From Chitinophagales bacterium (lineage in GTDB: Bacteria > Bacteroidota > Bacteroidia > Chitinophagales > CAIOSU01), in NCBI GenBank assembly GCA_040877935.1, contig JBBDNB010000033.1, forward strand, positions 24,495 through 88,494: a stretch of DNA of 64,000 nt, written 5' to 3'. Below are positions 46,969-55,155 of this stretch, piece by piece; the stretch's first letter is position 1; every line of letters begins with the position of its first letter. The notes below the pieces were generated by a model that saw nothing but the letters and a program-made list of their open reading frames with translations, made no database searches and was not told the origin of the DNA. The position numbers were made by a program, and so were the translations under genes.

Positions 46969-48048
46969 ATGACATTCGGTTTTATTTTTATTAGGGTTTT
47001 GTTAGCATCTGTAATAGGTTTGTTTACTTTGTCGGAAAGTAACTTGTTTTCTCAAAATAATAACAACCAATTATTAAAAGGTGATAGTGTCATAGAATTA
47101 ATAAACGATACTAGTCAAAAACTAATCATAAAAAAACAGAATACTGAATTTAAAACTGATACCCTAAGTAGTAATCAGAAATTTCAAATAATACTATTCA
47201 AGGAAAAAGAAACCGATTATTTAAAATATTTTTTGCCAATATTAACATTAATATTAGGAATAATAATAAAGTATTTAATTGATTTAAACAGTGAAAAGAA
47301 AAGAATTAATAAAGCTGGGAAAAGATGGGTGGCAGAACTTAAAAGTTTAGAAGAACCCATAAAATCACAGCTAATAAAAATAGAAAGCTTCATCAATTCT
47401 CGAAGTGATAAAAAAATTCAATCGCCTAGTTTGCTTATAGTATCAGGCCTCAATTGCCAAATTTTTAGCTCTTTAGACAAAAGTGATTATTTATATTTTC
47501 TAGAATCAAATAAAAGGAGGGGTTATGAAACTGCTGTTAACATTTCCAACAGAACACATGGTTTGATAAATATTTTGATTCATTTGTTTGAAGAAATTCA
47601 GAAAAGATACAATCAATTTATAGACAATACATCTATTCACGTAAATTCCTACGATAAAAACCAACAAATACTCCTACACAGATTTAATGATTATGGGATA
47701 TTAATTGAAAAAGAAATTAAAAATGACCCCATAAATGATCCCAACTATAGTAGGTTATATGATTTAATGAGAATTCACATATTATCAGTTGAAAAACCTG
47801 AAGATTATAAATTATTGGAACTAGATGTTAATTTTTTCATTCCTTTTCTTAAAATTTTAAGTGAGTCTAGATTAGATGAGAGAATTAAACCTCTTTCTGA
47901 AATTTGTTCTAGTTGTATAAATGACATAAAAGCAATTAAGATGCAAATTAAATATGTTATTATAAATATGACTTCAATTAAAAACAGCTATACAGAGCAA
48001 TTAATTGATTTAAAAGATATTTTAAAAGACATCCAGTCAAATAGTTAG
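46969..48048 (+). CDS. Membrane protein of unknown function, AT-rich
   Basis: The 359-aa product has an N-terminal hydrophobic segment (about 2-24, ending FSQNNN, possibly a signal peptide) and a second membrane helix (about 85-103, FLPILTLILGIIIKYLIDL). A long Lys/Ile-rich helical domain without recognisable motifs follows. The arrangement puts the helical part in the cytoplasm if the first segment is cleaved or inserted. Base composition is clearly more AT-rich than the core genes of the window, a sign of transfer. A TTG 15 bp upstream is an alternative start. No function can be assigned. Confidence 0.65.
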   Translation: MTFGFIFIRVLLASVIGLFTLSESNLFSQNNNNQLLKGDSVIELINDTSQKLIIKKQNTEFKTDTLSSNQKFQIILFKEKETDYLKYFLPILTLILGIIIKYLIDLNSEKKRINKAGKRWVAELKSLEEPIKSQLIKIESFINSRSDKKIQSPSLLIVSGLNCQIFSSLDKSDYLYFLESNKRRGYETAVNISNRTHGLINILIHLFEEIQKRYNQFIDNTSIHVNSYDKNQQILLHRFNDYGILIEKEIKNDPINDPNYSRLYDLMRIHILSVEKPEDYKLLELDVNFFIPFLKILSESRLDERIKPLSEICSSCINDIKAIKMQIKYVIINMTSIKNSYTEQLIDLKDILKDIQSNS

Positions 48049-48095
48049 TCTATATAATCAAGCTTTTTCTTATAAATAAGATTATTACAGGTGAA

Positions 48096-48285
48096 TTATA
48101 CTGCTTTAATGATGTGAGTAACAATTCCCCACACTAAAAACTCATTATCTTCTGTTACTTTAATTGGTTTGTAGTTTTTATTTGCAGGAACTAACCAACA
48201 GCCAGTCTTTCTCAACTTTTATTTGTTTTAAGTCTCCATCAATAAAGCAAACAGCTATCTTATTATTAATGGAGCCTATGCGATT
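48096..48285 (-). pseudogene. umuD (S24 peptidase) C-terminal remnant with frameshift
   Basis: Minus-strand translation gives NRIGSINNKIAVCFIDGDLK and QIKVEKDWLL. After a one-base shift it continues LVPANKNYKPIKVTEDNEF, then LVWGIVTHIIKAV and a stop. This is the order of the UmuD/LexA C-terminal domain, including the typical end WGxVTHxI. A stop codon lies directly upstream (48286-48288), the N-terminal half and catalytic Ser are missing, and no umuC follows. The product cannot function. Confidence 0.72.
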
Positions 48286-48558
48286 TTAGAAGGATTGTTA
48301 CGGTAAAGCACCACCTTCGTTCCACTTTTCCCTTCTAAGAGTACACTGGGACTTAGCGAACAAGGATTTGAGTTGGAATTTTGTTGCGCAATTATTGAAA
48401 TATTTTGAAAATATGAAAATTACTTTTGATGATTTGAGATAAAAAGGTAGTTTCACATTAATGATGTATACACAACAAATATTTATTATTTTGTAAATCA
48501 TGTAAATAACGGCTACCAATACCTAAACAGCAAATAAAAACGTATAAAATTATCTCAA

Positions 48559-49203
48559 ATGCCAACAAGAAAAGAATTAATTGAAGAATTGACACACGAA
48601 ATTGAACGTCTCAGATATACTGAGCGAAACGCAACAGATGCTCTAAAAAAATATGCTGATGCACAGAGTGGTGCTGCTGATAGAATAGAAAGATCAGCTC
48701 AAAAATATTCGGCTGCACAATTACGATCATCAGCTAGCATTGAGCGGGCATCTGAAAGACACTCAGACGCTCTAAATAAAGCTTCTGAAAATGTTTCAAG
48801 TGCCGCAAGCACACTTGGTGGCATGATTTTCGGTTCTGTTGTTATAGGATTATTCGGTTTAGCATTCGGTGCGATAATCAAAATACTTATTGAAGAAGTA
48901 TTAGAGTTAAATAAAAAGACTGAACTAATTCAATCAATAATTAAACTTCAAACCATTCATCCGTATTTGACTTATCGCTTTATTATTGAGAGGTCATATG
49001 CTAAGGAAACCAATAGAGAACAAAGACAAACTATCTTAAATGGTTTGATTTCCGAAGGAATAATTACAAAGTATAAATACAAAGGAAATATCAACGCACT
49101 AACGATTGAAAAAGATAATCCTGCTTTAATTGAATATTGGAAGAGATTGGAAGAGATGAGAAATGATACTCAAGAATATTTGAATAAAAATTCAGCGACC
49201 TAA
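48559..49203 (+). CDS. Coiled-coil membrane protein with winged-helix-like C terminus
   Basis: The 214-aa protein has residues 1-85 as an Ala/Ser-rich heptad coiled coil (repeats of ERxSAxKYSAA type). A single membrane helix lies at about 88-110 (GGMIFGSVVIGLFGLAFGAI). Residues 125-190 have a helical, winged-helix-like pattern (RQTILNGLISEGIITKYKY). A cytoplasmic effector domain tethered to the membrane is possible. No family is recognised. It stands alone next to the umuD remnant and the tRNA-Pro repeat, in an accessory zone. Confidence 0.65.
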   Translation: MPTRKELIEELTHEIERLRYTERNATDALKKYADAQSGAADRIERSAQKYSAAQLRSSASIERASERHSDALNKASENVSSAASTLGGMIFGSVVIGLFGLAFGAIIKILIEEVLELNKKTELIQSIIKLQTIHPYLTYRFIIERSYAKETNREQRQTILNGLISEGIITKYKYKGNINALTIEKDNPALIEYWKRLEEMRNDTQEYLNKNSAT

Positions 49204-49298
49204 GTATTAACCTATGAAAATGGCAGCTGCAGATCGAGTAGAAATACCCCAAAGAATATAGCTTAGTTATCATCAAAAGTTTCTCGGGCTTTTATTAT

Positions 49299-49362
49299 TT
49301 TGCACTTTCGAAAAAAAAGCCCCGCATTGCTGCAAGGCTTTTTCTATTGTCGGGGCGAGTGG
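49299..49362. repeat. Copy A of tRNA-Pro 3'-end direct repeat (att-like)
   Basis: 64 bp identical at 62 positions to 49728-49791. It contains the last 13 nt of the tRNA-Pro gene plus the downstream terminator, but no complete tRNA. Spacing between copies is 429 bp. This is the pattern left by integration at a tRNA 3' end. Confidence 0.85.
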
Positions 49363-49501
49363 GTTATTGCATGATCCACAAAAAGGGGGAGGCCAATAGA
49401 AAAATGTTAGAATAAATTAAAGAACGAACTCTTTCGCACTTCTCAACTGTTTCAAAGAATAGCATTGAAAACTTTTTGTAGATTAGTTTAAAATAAGAAA
49501 T

Positions 49502-49714
49502 ATGAACAACCCTATAGATTACAAAGAATTGAGTGCTGCTGAAAAAATGTTGCTCGTTGAAGAAATTTGGGACAGTATTGGGGAAGATGAGATTGTACTG
49601 AATGAAAAACATCAAAAACTTTTAGATCAGCGACTTCACACTTTAAAAAACAACCCAAAAAGAACACCCTGGTCTAAAATTAAAGAGCAGGTAAGAGCAA
49701 ATAAAAGTCAATGA
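49502..49714 (+). CDS. Addiction-module antitoxin-like protein (PF09720 type), orphan
   Basis: The 70-aa protein MNNPIDYKELSAAEKMLLVE... has the pattern of the small addiction-module component family: LSxxEKxxLVEEIWDSI, then LDxRLxxLKNNPKRTPWSKIKEQV. In this family the product is normally an antitoxin followed directly by a RelE/ParE toxin. Here no toxin follows: 13 bp later the tRNA-Pro repeat begins. The gene lies precisely between the two tRNA-end repeats. Confidence 0.82.
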   Translation: MNNPIDYKELSAAEKMLLVEEIWDSIGEDEIVLNEKHQKLLDQRLHTLKNNPKRTPWSKIKEQVRANKSQ

Positions 49715-49727
49715 AAAAAAGTTTTGA

Positions 49728-49791
49728 TTTGCACTTTCGAAAAAAAAGCCCTGCATTTCTGCAAGGCTTTTTCTATTGTCGGGGCGAGTGG
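49728..49791. repeat. Copy B of tRNA-Pro 3'-end direct repeat (att-like)
   Basis: The copy attached to the complete tRNA-Pro gene. Both differences from copy A fall in the terminator hairpin (loop GAAA here, GCAA in copy A on the minus strand; one stem T-A changed to T-G). Confidence 0.85.
49740..49772 (-). terminator. Rho-independent terminator of tRNA-Pro
   Basis: On the minus strand AGCCTTGCA, tetraloop GAAA, TGCAGGGCT, then eight T: a 9-bp stem with one G-T pair, starting 7 bp downstream of the tRNA. Confidence 0.85.
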
Positions 49792-49853
49792 ATTCGAACC
49801 ACCGATCTCTGGTCCCCCAGACCAGCACTTTAACCGGACTAAGCTACGCCCCG
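49779..49853 (-). tRNA. tRNA-Pro (anticodon GGG)
   Basis: A 75-nt gene with acceptor stem CGGGGCG/CGCCCCG, D-arm with AGTCCGGTTAAAG, anticodon stem CTGGT/ACCAG around CTGGGGG (anticodon GGG) and T-arm with GGTTCGAATCC. CCA is not encoded. Confidence 0.95.
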
Positions 49854-49868
49854 AATCCTTAAGTGGCG

Positions 49869-49876
49869 CAAAGATA
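49869..49876 (-). promoter_or_regulatory. -7 element of tRNA-Pro
   Basis: Minus-strand TATCTTTG matches TAnnTTTG, 15 bp before the tRNA 5' end. The nearest TTG upstream is 23 bp away, slightly longer than the normal spacer. Confidence 0.5.
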
Positions 49877-49936
49877 TAAAAATCACGCTTTAGATTCCGC
49901 AATAAATCAGACTGCTTTTTTGTTATTTTTGCGCTT

Positions 49937-51958
49937 ATGAGTTTTATCTTCCCCGGCTTTTTATGGGCTTTGCTTTTACTGGCCATTCCAATTATCATTC
50001 ACCTTTTTAATTTTAGAAGATACAAAAAGGTCTATTTCACCAATGTGCGTTTTTTGAGGGAGGTACAGGAGCAGACTGCCGCAAAGTCCAATCTGAAACA
50101 CTACCTTGTATTGCTTTCAAGACTGCTGGCGCTTGCTTTTCTGATCTTTGCTTTTGCCCAGCCTTTTATTCCTACAAGTGAGGAAACTCCACTTTCAGAT
50201 CAACATTCAGCCAGTATTTATATCGACAATTCATTCAGCATGGCAGCAGTTTCAGAGGATGTCTCGCTGCTGGAACTGGCACGCAAAAAAGCCCGTGAAA
50301 TTGTACAGGCTTTCCCCGATCAGGCACGGATCCAAGTGCTTACAAACGAACGCAGCGCAGGTCAGTACCGCTTTTTATCCCCCGACCAGGCCCTTGCCGC
50401 AATTGATGAAATAGAGATCAGCCCGCAGCAGGCCAAACTCAATGAGATCATAGCATTCAGCCAACAATCAGCAGATTACAGCAAAAATAACCGCTTTTTC
50501 TTCCTTTCAGATTTTCAGCGCAATGCTTTTGAACTGCCGGAAGATACCTTTGCCAATGCCTATTTCATTCCCATTCAGGCAGTACGCGAGCAAAATCTCT
50601 ATATCGATTCGGCCTGGATCAACAGTCCGGTGGTGTTTGAAAACCAATCCCTGGAATTGATGGTCAATATTGTGAACGATGGAGAACAGGATATTTCCGC
50701 TTCTTCCGTGCAATTGATCTCCGGATCGCAAAACCTGGCACTTTCAGATTTTGAAGTCAAAGCCGGTGAAAGCATTACCGACACCTTGATCTTTAGGCCT
50801 AAAAAAAGTGGCTGGCTTGGACTGGAACTGCAAATAGAAGATTATCCCATCACTTTTGACGATGCCTACTTTCTGGCAATAAAAGTATCCGAAAGCCTGA
50901 AAGTACTGGGAATTCACGAAAAAGAAAGCAGCGATTATTTAAGCGCATTGTTTGACGATTCGGAGCGCTTTATTTGGGAATCAAAATCGCAAGGGGCACT
51001 GAATTACGAAGGCTTTTCAGATTTTTCGCTCATTGTACTCGACAACTTGAGCAATATCTCATCCGGCCTGGCCTATGCCCTGCAAGCCTATGTGGAAAAA
51101 GGAGGCAATGTGATTTTATTTCCGGCAGCTGAAGCCGACATTGCCTCGGTCAATGAGTTTTTAAAACTATTCAATGCCAGTGCCATCGATGAATACGAGA
51201 AAGACAATAAAATAGAGTTGAGCAGGCTGAATGAAAAAGCCTCTGTTTGGGAAGATATTTTTGAATCGGTTCCTGAAAACCTTGCATTGCCCAAAGTTAA
51301 AAGTCGCTTTTCAATTACGGGGAGCACAAAAAGCAGAGAGGAAATTCTGCTCAGTTTCAGAGACGGAAAAAGCTATGTCAGTAAATTCCCCTACCAGAGC
51401 GGAGCCCTTTATTTTGTAGCTTCTCCCCTGGGCGAGAAATATTCTGATTTTCCGGTGCATGCCCTTTTTGTGCCTTTTTTATATAAAGTAGCCATTTCCG
51501 GAGGCTATGCACAGAATATTGCGCACAAGATTGACACGAAATCACCGATATTGGTACAGGGTGTATCAGCAAGTAGCGAAGAAGTGATGCGTCTAAAATC
51601 TGGCGAAATGGAGTTTATCCCCGGTCAGAAAACATTGGGCAATGATCTTTTGCTCGATATTGGCACAGATATTCGCAGCGCAGGACTTTATGAGCTGCTA
51701 AGGCAAGAGCAGAAAAAAGAAGCCATTATTGCACTAAACTACAACAGGTCGGAATCAGAAATGGATTTTTTGAGCAATGCTGATCTAAAAACCGAAGCAG
51801 AAAATTACAATTTTAAAATTATTGACAACTACAAGGCCGGGCTTACAAATATTGTGCAGCAATTGGACAGCGGAATTGCACTGTGGAAACTTTGTATTAC
51901 TTTTGCTTTGGCTTTTTTAATGATAGAAGCTTTATTACTGCGCTTTTGGCCTAGTTAA
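49937..51958 (+). CDS. BatA-type membrane protein with degenerate vWA domain
   Basis: The 673-aa protein has an N-terminal BatA domain with two membrane helices (about 5-22 and 55-75, between them the signature HLFNFRRYKKVYFTNVRFL). A von Willebrand A-like domain keeps the MIDAS start IYIDNSFSM. A beta-rich periplasmic part follows, and a last membrane helix at about 648-666. Members sit in aerotolerance (bat) loci and in a Bacteroidota cluster with a dihydroorotase-like gene, DUF4199 and a GT2 gene, as here. Function is envelope-related but undefined. TATTTTTG ends six bases before the ATG. Confidence 0.88.
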   Translation: MSFIFPGFLWALLLLAIPIIIHLFNFRRYKKVYFTNVRFLREVQEQTAAKSNLKHYLVLLSRLLALAFLIFAFAQPFIPTSEETPLSDQHSASIYIDNSFSMAAVSEDVSLLELARKKAREIVQAFPDQARIQVLTNERSAGQYRFLSPDQALAAIDEIEISPQQAKLNEIIAFSQQSADYSKNNRFFFLSDFQRNAFELPEDTFANAYFIPIQAVREQNLYIDSAWINSPVVFENQSLELMVNIVNDGEQDISASSVQLISGSQNLALSDFEVKAGESITDTLIFRPKKSGWLGLELQIEDYPITFDDAYFLAIKVSESLKVLGIHEKESSDYLSALFDDSERFIWESKSQGALNYEGFSDFSLIVLDNLSNISSGLAYALQAYVEKGGNVILFPAAEADIASVNEFLKLFNASAIDEYEKDNKIELSRLNEKASVWEDIFESVPENLALPKVKSRFSITGSTKSREEILLSFRDGKSYVSKFPYQSGALYFVASPLGEKYSDFPVHALFVPFLYKVAISGGYAQNIAHKIDTKSPILVQGVSASSEEVMRLKSGEMEFIPGQKTLGNDLLLDIGTDIRSAGLYELLRQEQKKEAIIALNYNRSESEMDFLSNADLKTEAENYNFKIIDNYKAGLTNIVQQLDSGIALWKLCITFALAFLMIEALLLRFWPS

Positions 51959-51982
51959 TGCGCTAGAATAATTTCTGATCAG

Positions 51983-52096
51983 ATGAGAAACCTCTACATC
52001 ATAGCTGGACCAAATGGAGCAGGAAAAACAACTGCTTCAAATACAATACTTCCAGAATATTTTGATTGTTACGATTTTGTCAATGCTGATATGTAA
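51983..52096 (+). pseudogene. Truncated zeta-toxin-family gene
   Basis: The 37-codon frame begins MRNLYIIAGPNGAGKTTASN and continues FDCYDFVNADM before TAA. The Walker A motif GPNGAGKTT and the VNAD segment are those of zeta-toxin-like kinases, whose full length is about 190-200 aa. The remaining four fifths is missing. It probably makes no toxin. Confidence 0.78.
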
Positions 52097-52116
52097 CAAC
52101 TTAAAAAGCAAATATT

Positions 52117-52284
52117 ATGAACAGTAAACTTAACGAGTTAGAAAAATTGGTTCGTAAAGGGTTGGAAAACTCTTACATGAAACTTTTGAAGTTTAAAAAG
52201 CAAAAAAATACGCCATTAATCATTTCAAAAAACGGAAAGGTTGTTGAGGTAAAAGTAAATACCTCAAGCAATAAAGTAAATTGA
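52117..52284 (+). CDS. Small zeta-toxin-associated protein, possible antitoxin
   Basis: The 55-aa frame runs from ATG 52117 to TGA. It has a helical N terminus (NSKLNELEKLVRKGLENSYM) and a strand-rich end IISKNGKVVEVKV. In Bacteroidota a short gene of this pattern commonly precedes a zeta-type kinase and is taken to be its antitoxin or partner. Here the order is reversed relative to the truncated toxin, and no toxin follows. The family assignment is from memory of the pattern. The gene interrupts the batA - dihydroorotase-like cluster. Confidence 0.55.
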   Translation: MNSKLNELEKLVRKGLENSYMKLLKFKKQKNTPLIISKNGKVVEVKVNTSSNKVN

Positions 52285-52355
52285 CAATTAATTTTTGGAA
52301 ATTTGCTCATGATAAGTTAAAGCTTCCTGTTCATATAGCTACTTAAAATTCTCGA

Positions 52356-53648
52356 ATGAATATTCTTCTGGAAAACTGCACCATATTCGATTCAAAATCC
52401 AAACACCATTTGAAAAAAGCGGATGTGTGGATCAAGAATGGAAAATTTGAAAAAATCGGCAAAGTAAAAGCCGCTGATCTGCCCGCCAATACCACAAAAA
52501 TCTCCAACGCATCAATTTCAAAGGGTTGGACAGACCTCTTCGCGCATTTTTGCGACCCCGGACTGGAACACAAAGAAGACATTCACTCAGGTCTTGAAGC
52601 AGCGGCAATAGGCGGTTTCACAAAAGTGGCAGTAATGCCCAATACCATTCCGGCCATTCATTCCAAATCGGAAGTGGAATACCTTCTAAATAAAAGTGCC
52701 GCACACGCTGTACAAATATTGCCTTATGGTGCCATCACAAGAGATTGCGCAGGAAAAGACATCAGCGAAATATACGATATGCATCATTCGGGTGCAGTGG
52801 CCTTTAGCGATGGAGTGAATTCTGCTTTAGATGCCGGAACAACTTTGCGCGCATTGCTCTATGTCAAAGCCTTCAACGGGCTTGTAATTACACATCCGCT
52901 GGATCGCTCGCTGGCCAATGGCGGGGTGATGAATGAAGGAACCACCAGTACATTAATGGGCTTAAAGGGCATTCCTGCCATTGCCGAGGAGATTATTGTA
53001 AAAAGGGACATTCAACTGGCCGAATATGCCGATTCCAGATTGCACTTTGCTTATGTTTCTGCTGCCGGCTCCGTTGGACTGATTAAAGCGGCCAAAAAAC
53101 GCGGAGTAAAGGTCACTTGCTCGGTCAATGCCTGTAATTTGCGCTACATAGACGAAGAATTGGCTGGTTATGAAAGCAACTGGAAAATCATGCCGCCCCT
53201 GAGAACAGAACAAGATCAAAAAGCACTGATCAAAGGAGTGAAAGAAGGCGTAATAGATAATATTTCAAGTTTCCATATTCCGCAGGATCAGGAATCCAAA
53301 CAAAAAGAATTTGACTATGCCGAATTTGGAATGCTCGGCTTGCAAAGCAGTTTTGGCATTGCCCTGGAAGCATTGAAAGATGAAATGGAGCTCAACGATA
53401 TTTTGAAATTATTTACCGAAAACCCTGCAAGGCTGCTCAATCTTCAACTGAAAAATATTGAAGAAGGCAACAATGCTGACATCACAATTTTCAATACCGA
53501 TGAAAAACAATTGATCAGCGAGGAATGGATCGTTTCAAAATCCATAAATACACCTTTTATTGGAAAAGAATTGCCACTGCGTGTTTTAGGTATTGTAAGC
53601 CGTGGAAAAGCCGCCTTAGCTAAGGCAGCATTGCAAAAAGAAAATTAA
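52356..53648 (+). CDS. Dihydroorotase homologue, probably non-catalytic
   Basis: The 430-aa protein has the amidohydrolase TIM-barrel framework of class I dihydroorotase (DPGLEHKEDIHSGLEAAAIG, GGFTKVAVMPNT, NPARLLNL). The active site is lost: DxHxHxR is DLFAHFC (first metal His and the substrate Arg replaced), the HxSxxxS metal site is YVSAAGSV with His replaced by Tyr, TPHHL is NACNL, and the catalytic Asp of TDHAPH is gone (SSFHIPQ). Such pseudo-dihydroorotases (PyrX type) stabilise aspartate transcarbamoylase in other bacteria. Whether that applies here is inference; no pyrB is adjacent. It begins the dihydroorotase-like, DUF4199, GT2 operon. Confidence 0.88.
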   Translation: MNILLENCTIFDSKSKHHLKKADVWIKNGKFEKIGKVKAADLPANTTKISNASISKGWTDLFAHFCDPGLEHKEDIHSGLEAAAIGGFTKVAVMPNTIPAIHSKSEVEYLLNKSAAHAVQILPYGAITRDCAGKDISEIYDMHHSGAVAFSDGVNSALDAGTTLRALLYVKAFNGLVITHPLDRSLANGGVMNEGTTSTLMGLKGIPAIAEEIIVKRDIQLAEYADSRLHFAYVSAAGSVGLIKAAKKRGVKVTCSVNACNLRYIDEELAGYESNWKIMPPLRTEQDQKALIKGVKEGVIDNISSFHIPQDQESKQKEFDYAEFGMLGLQSSFGIALEALKDEMELNDILKLFTENPARLLNLQLKNIEEGNNADITIFNTDEKQLISEEWIVSKSINTPFIGKELPLRVLGIVSRGKAALAKAALQKEN

Positions 53649-54206
53649 ATGGACGAAAATATTTCATTTAAAGAAGTGGGGTTGAAAAATGGTCTGATAG
53701 CCGGAATTGGCTGTATTATCCTTACTTTAATTCTGTATGTGATCAATATAGAACTGGTGCTTGGCTTTTGGGTTTGGCTGGGCTACGGAATTATTGTCGC
53801 ACTTAAAGTTTATACCGGCTATACCTTGCAAAAAGCCAATGATGGTGTACTGGAATTTAAAGACGGCATTAAAAGTATTTTTCCCGTTTCCATTGTCTCC
53901 CTGTTGGTTTGGATTGCTTTTAACGGTCTTCTTTTTACTGTATTTGACCCTGAACTAACCGAGCTTTCCAAAGAAAAAGCCATAGAGCGCACCGTGTGGG
54001 TGCTGGAAAAATCAGGGGCTGATGAAAATACCATAGAAAGTGCCTTGGAGGAAGTCGAACAGCAGGATTTCACTCCGAGTCTTAAAAACTCAGCATTGAA
54101 CTACGCCCAATCCTGCATTGTCGGGTTTCTTTATACACTGGTGATAGCAGGATTCTTTCATTACAGCGGTAAAAACAATCCCATAGCAAGAGAAACAGAA
54201 GCATGA
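53649..54206 (+). CDS. DUF4199-family membrane protein
   Basis: The 185-aa protein has about four membrane helices (near 14-32, 36-56, 78-98 and 155-175) and a charged loop between helices 3 and 4. It follows the dihydroorotase-like gene with no gap and overlaps the glycosyltransferase by 4 bp (ATGA), so all three are translated together. DUF4199 proteins are confined largely to Bacteroidota and have no known function; the conserved link to a GT2 suggests a role in lipid-linked sugar metabolism. Confidence 0.85.
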   Translation: MDENISFKEVGLKNGLIAGIGCIILTLILYVINIELVLGFWVWLGYGIIVALKVYTGYTLQKANDGVLEFKDGIKSIFPVSIVSLLVWIAFNGLLFTVFDPELTELSKEKAIERTVWVLEKSGADENTIESALEEVEQQDFTPSLKNSALNYAQSCIVGFLYTLVIAGFFHYSGKNNPIARETEA

Positions 54207-55153
54207 GCATACAAATTTCAATAGTCATTCCACTTTTCAATGAAGAAGAATCATTGCCCGTGCTGATGCAATGGATAGAAGATACTTTGAAAAATAAGTT
54301 TTCTTACGAGGTAATATTTGTAGATGACGGCAGTAAAGACAATTCCTGGAAGGTGCTCAATGAACTTGCTGCAAAATACCCACAGGTGAAAGGCATTCGC
54401 TTTAGGAGAAATTACGGAAAATCTGCTGCATTGAATGAAGGATTTAAAGCAGTAAATGGCGAGGTGGTGGTTACAATGGATGCCGATTTACAAGACAGCC
54501 CGGAAGAAATACCGGAACTGTACGAAATGGTAACAGACAAAGCTTACGACCTGGTTTCCGGCTGGAAGAAAAAGCGCTACGACCCTATTTCCAAAACCAT
54601 TCCTTCCAAGTTTTTCAATAAAGTGACCAGTATAGTTTCAGGCATTAAACTCCACGACTTCAACTGCGGACTCAAAGCCTACAATGCCGAAGTGGTAAAA
54701 AGCATAGAAATATACGGGGAAATGCACCGCTATATTCCGGTAATTGCCAAAAAAGCTGGTTTTGATAAAATTGGGGAAAAAGTAGTATCGCACCAGGCGA
54801 GAAAATTCGGCACCACAAAATTTGGTTTAGAACGCTTTATCAATGGTTTTCTCGATTTGCTTTCCATAATATTTGTCACGCGTTTTGGCAACAGTCCCAT
54901 GCATCTTTTTGGCACTATCGGCATCCTTTCTTTCCTGGCTGGATTCTTTATGACCATCTATATTCTTGGAGAAAAAATGTATCGCATAGCGCAACAACAG
55001 CCTTTCAGGGATGTCGTGGACCAACCTCTTTTTTACCTGGCGCTGCTTGTTATTGTAATAGGTGTTCAGTTGTTTCTTGCAGGGTTTTTGGGAGAATTGG
55101 TTTCAAGAAACAATAGGGCTCGAAGTAAGTATGAGGTGAGGGAGCGGGTTTGA
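54203..55153 (+). CDS. GT2 glycosyltransferase, dolichyl/polyprenyl-phosphate mannosyltransferase type
   Basis: The 316-aa protein has a GT-A fold with IVIPLFNEEESLPVL, the nucleotide-binding VDDGSKDNS, DADLQDSPEE (metal-binding DxD) and HDFNCGLKAY. Two C-terminal membrane helices (about 233-258 and 275-300) anchor it, as in ArnC/GtrB-like enzymes. It transfers a sugar from a nucleotide donor to polyprenyl phosphate at the inner membrane; donor unknown. Its start overlaps DUF4199. It is convergent, with a 2-bp gap, with higA. Confidence 0.93.
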   Translation: MSIQISIVIPLFNEEESLPVLMQWIEDTLKNKFSYEVIFVDDGSKDNSWKVLNELAAKYPQVKGIRFRRNYGKSAALNEGFKAVNGEVVVTMDADLQDSPEEIPELYEMVTDKAYDLVSGWKKKRYDPISKTIPSKFFNKVTSIVSGIKLHDFNCGLKAYNAEVVKSIEIYGEMHRYIPVIAKKAGFDKIGEKVVSHQARKFGTTKFGLERFINGFLDLLSIIFVTRFGNSPMHLFGTIGILSFLAGFFMTIYILGEKMYRIAQQQPFRDVVDQPLFYLALLVIVIGVQLFLAGFLGELVSRNNRARSKYEVRERV

Positions 55154-55155
55154 TT

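Noticed and set aside
48290..48442. 50-codon open stretch ending in ENMKITFDDLR
   Set aside because: It looks protein-like but has no start codon and no recognisable family; it could be a gene fragment or chance.
52272..52346. Frame ending FWKFAHDKLKLPVHIAT as the tail of a lost toxin
   Set aside because: It has no start and no recognised match; I cannot connect it to zeta kinases or another family.
52356..53648. Active dihydroorotase pyrC
   Set aside because: The key metal, substrate and catalytic residues are replaced.
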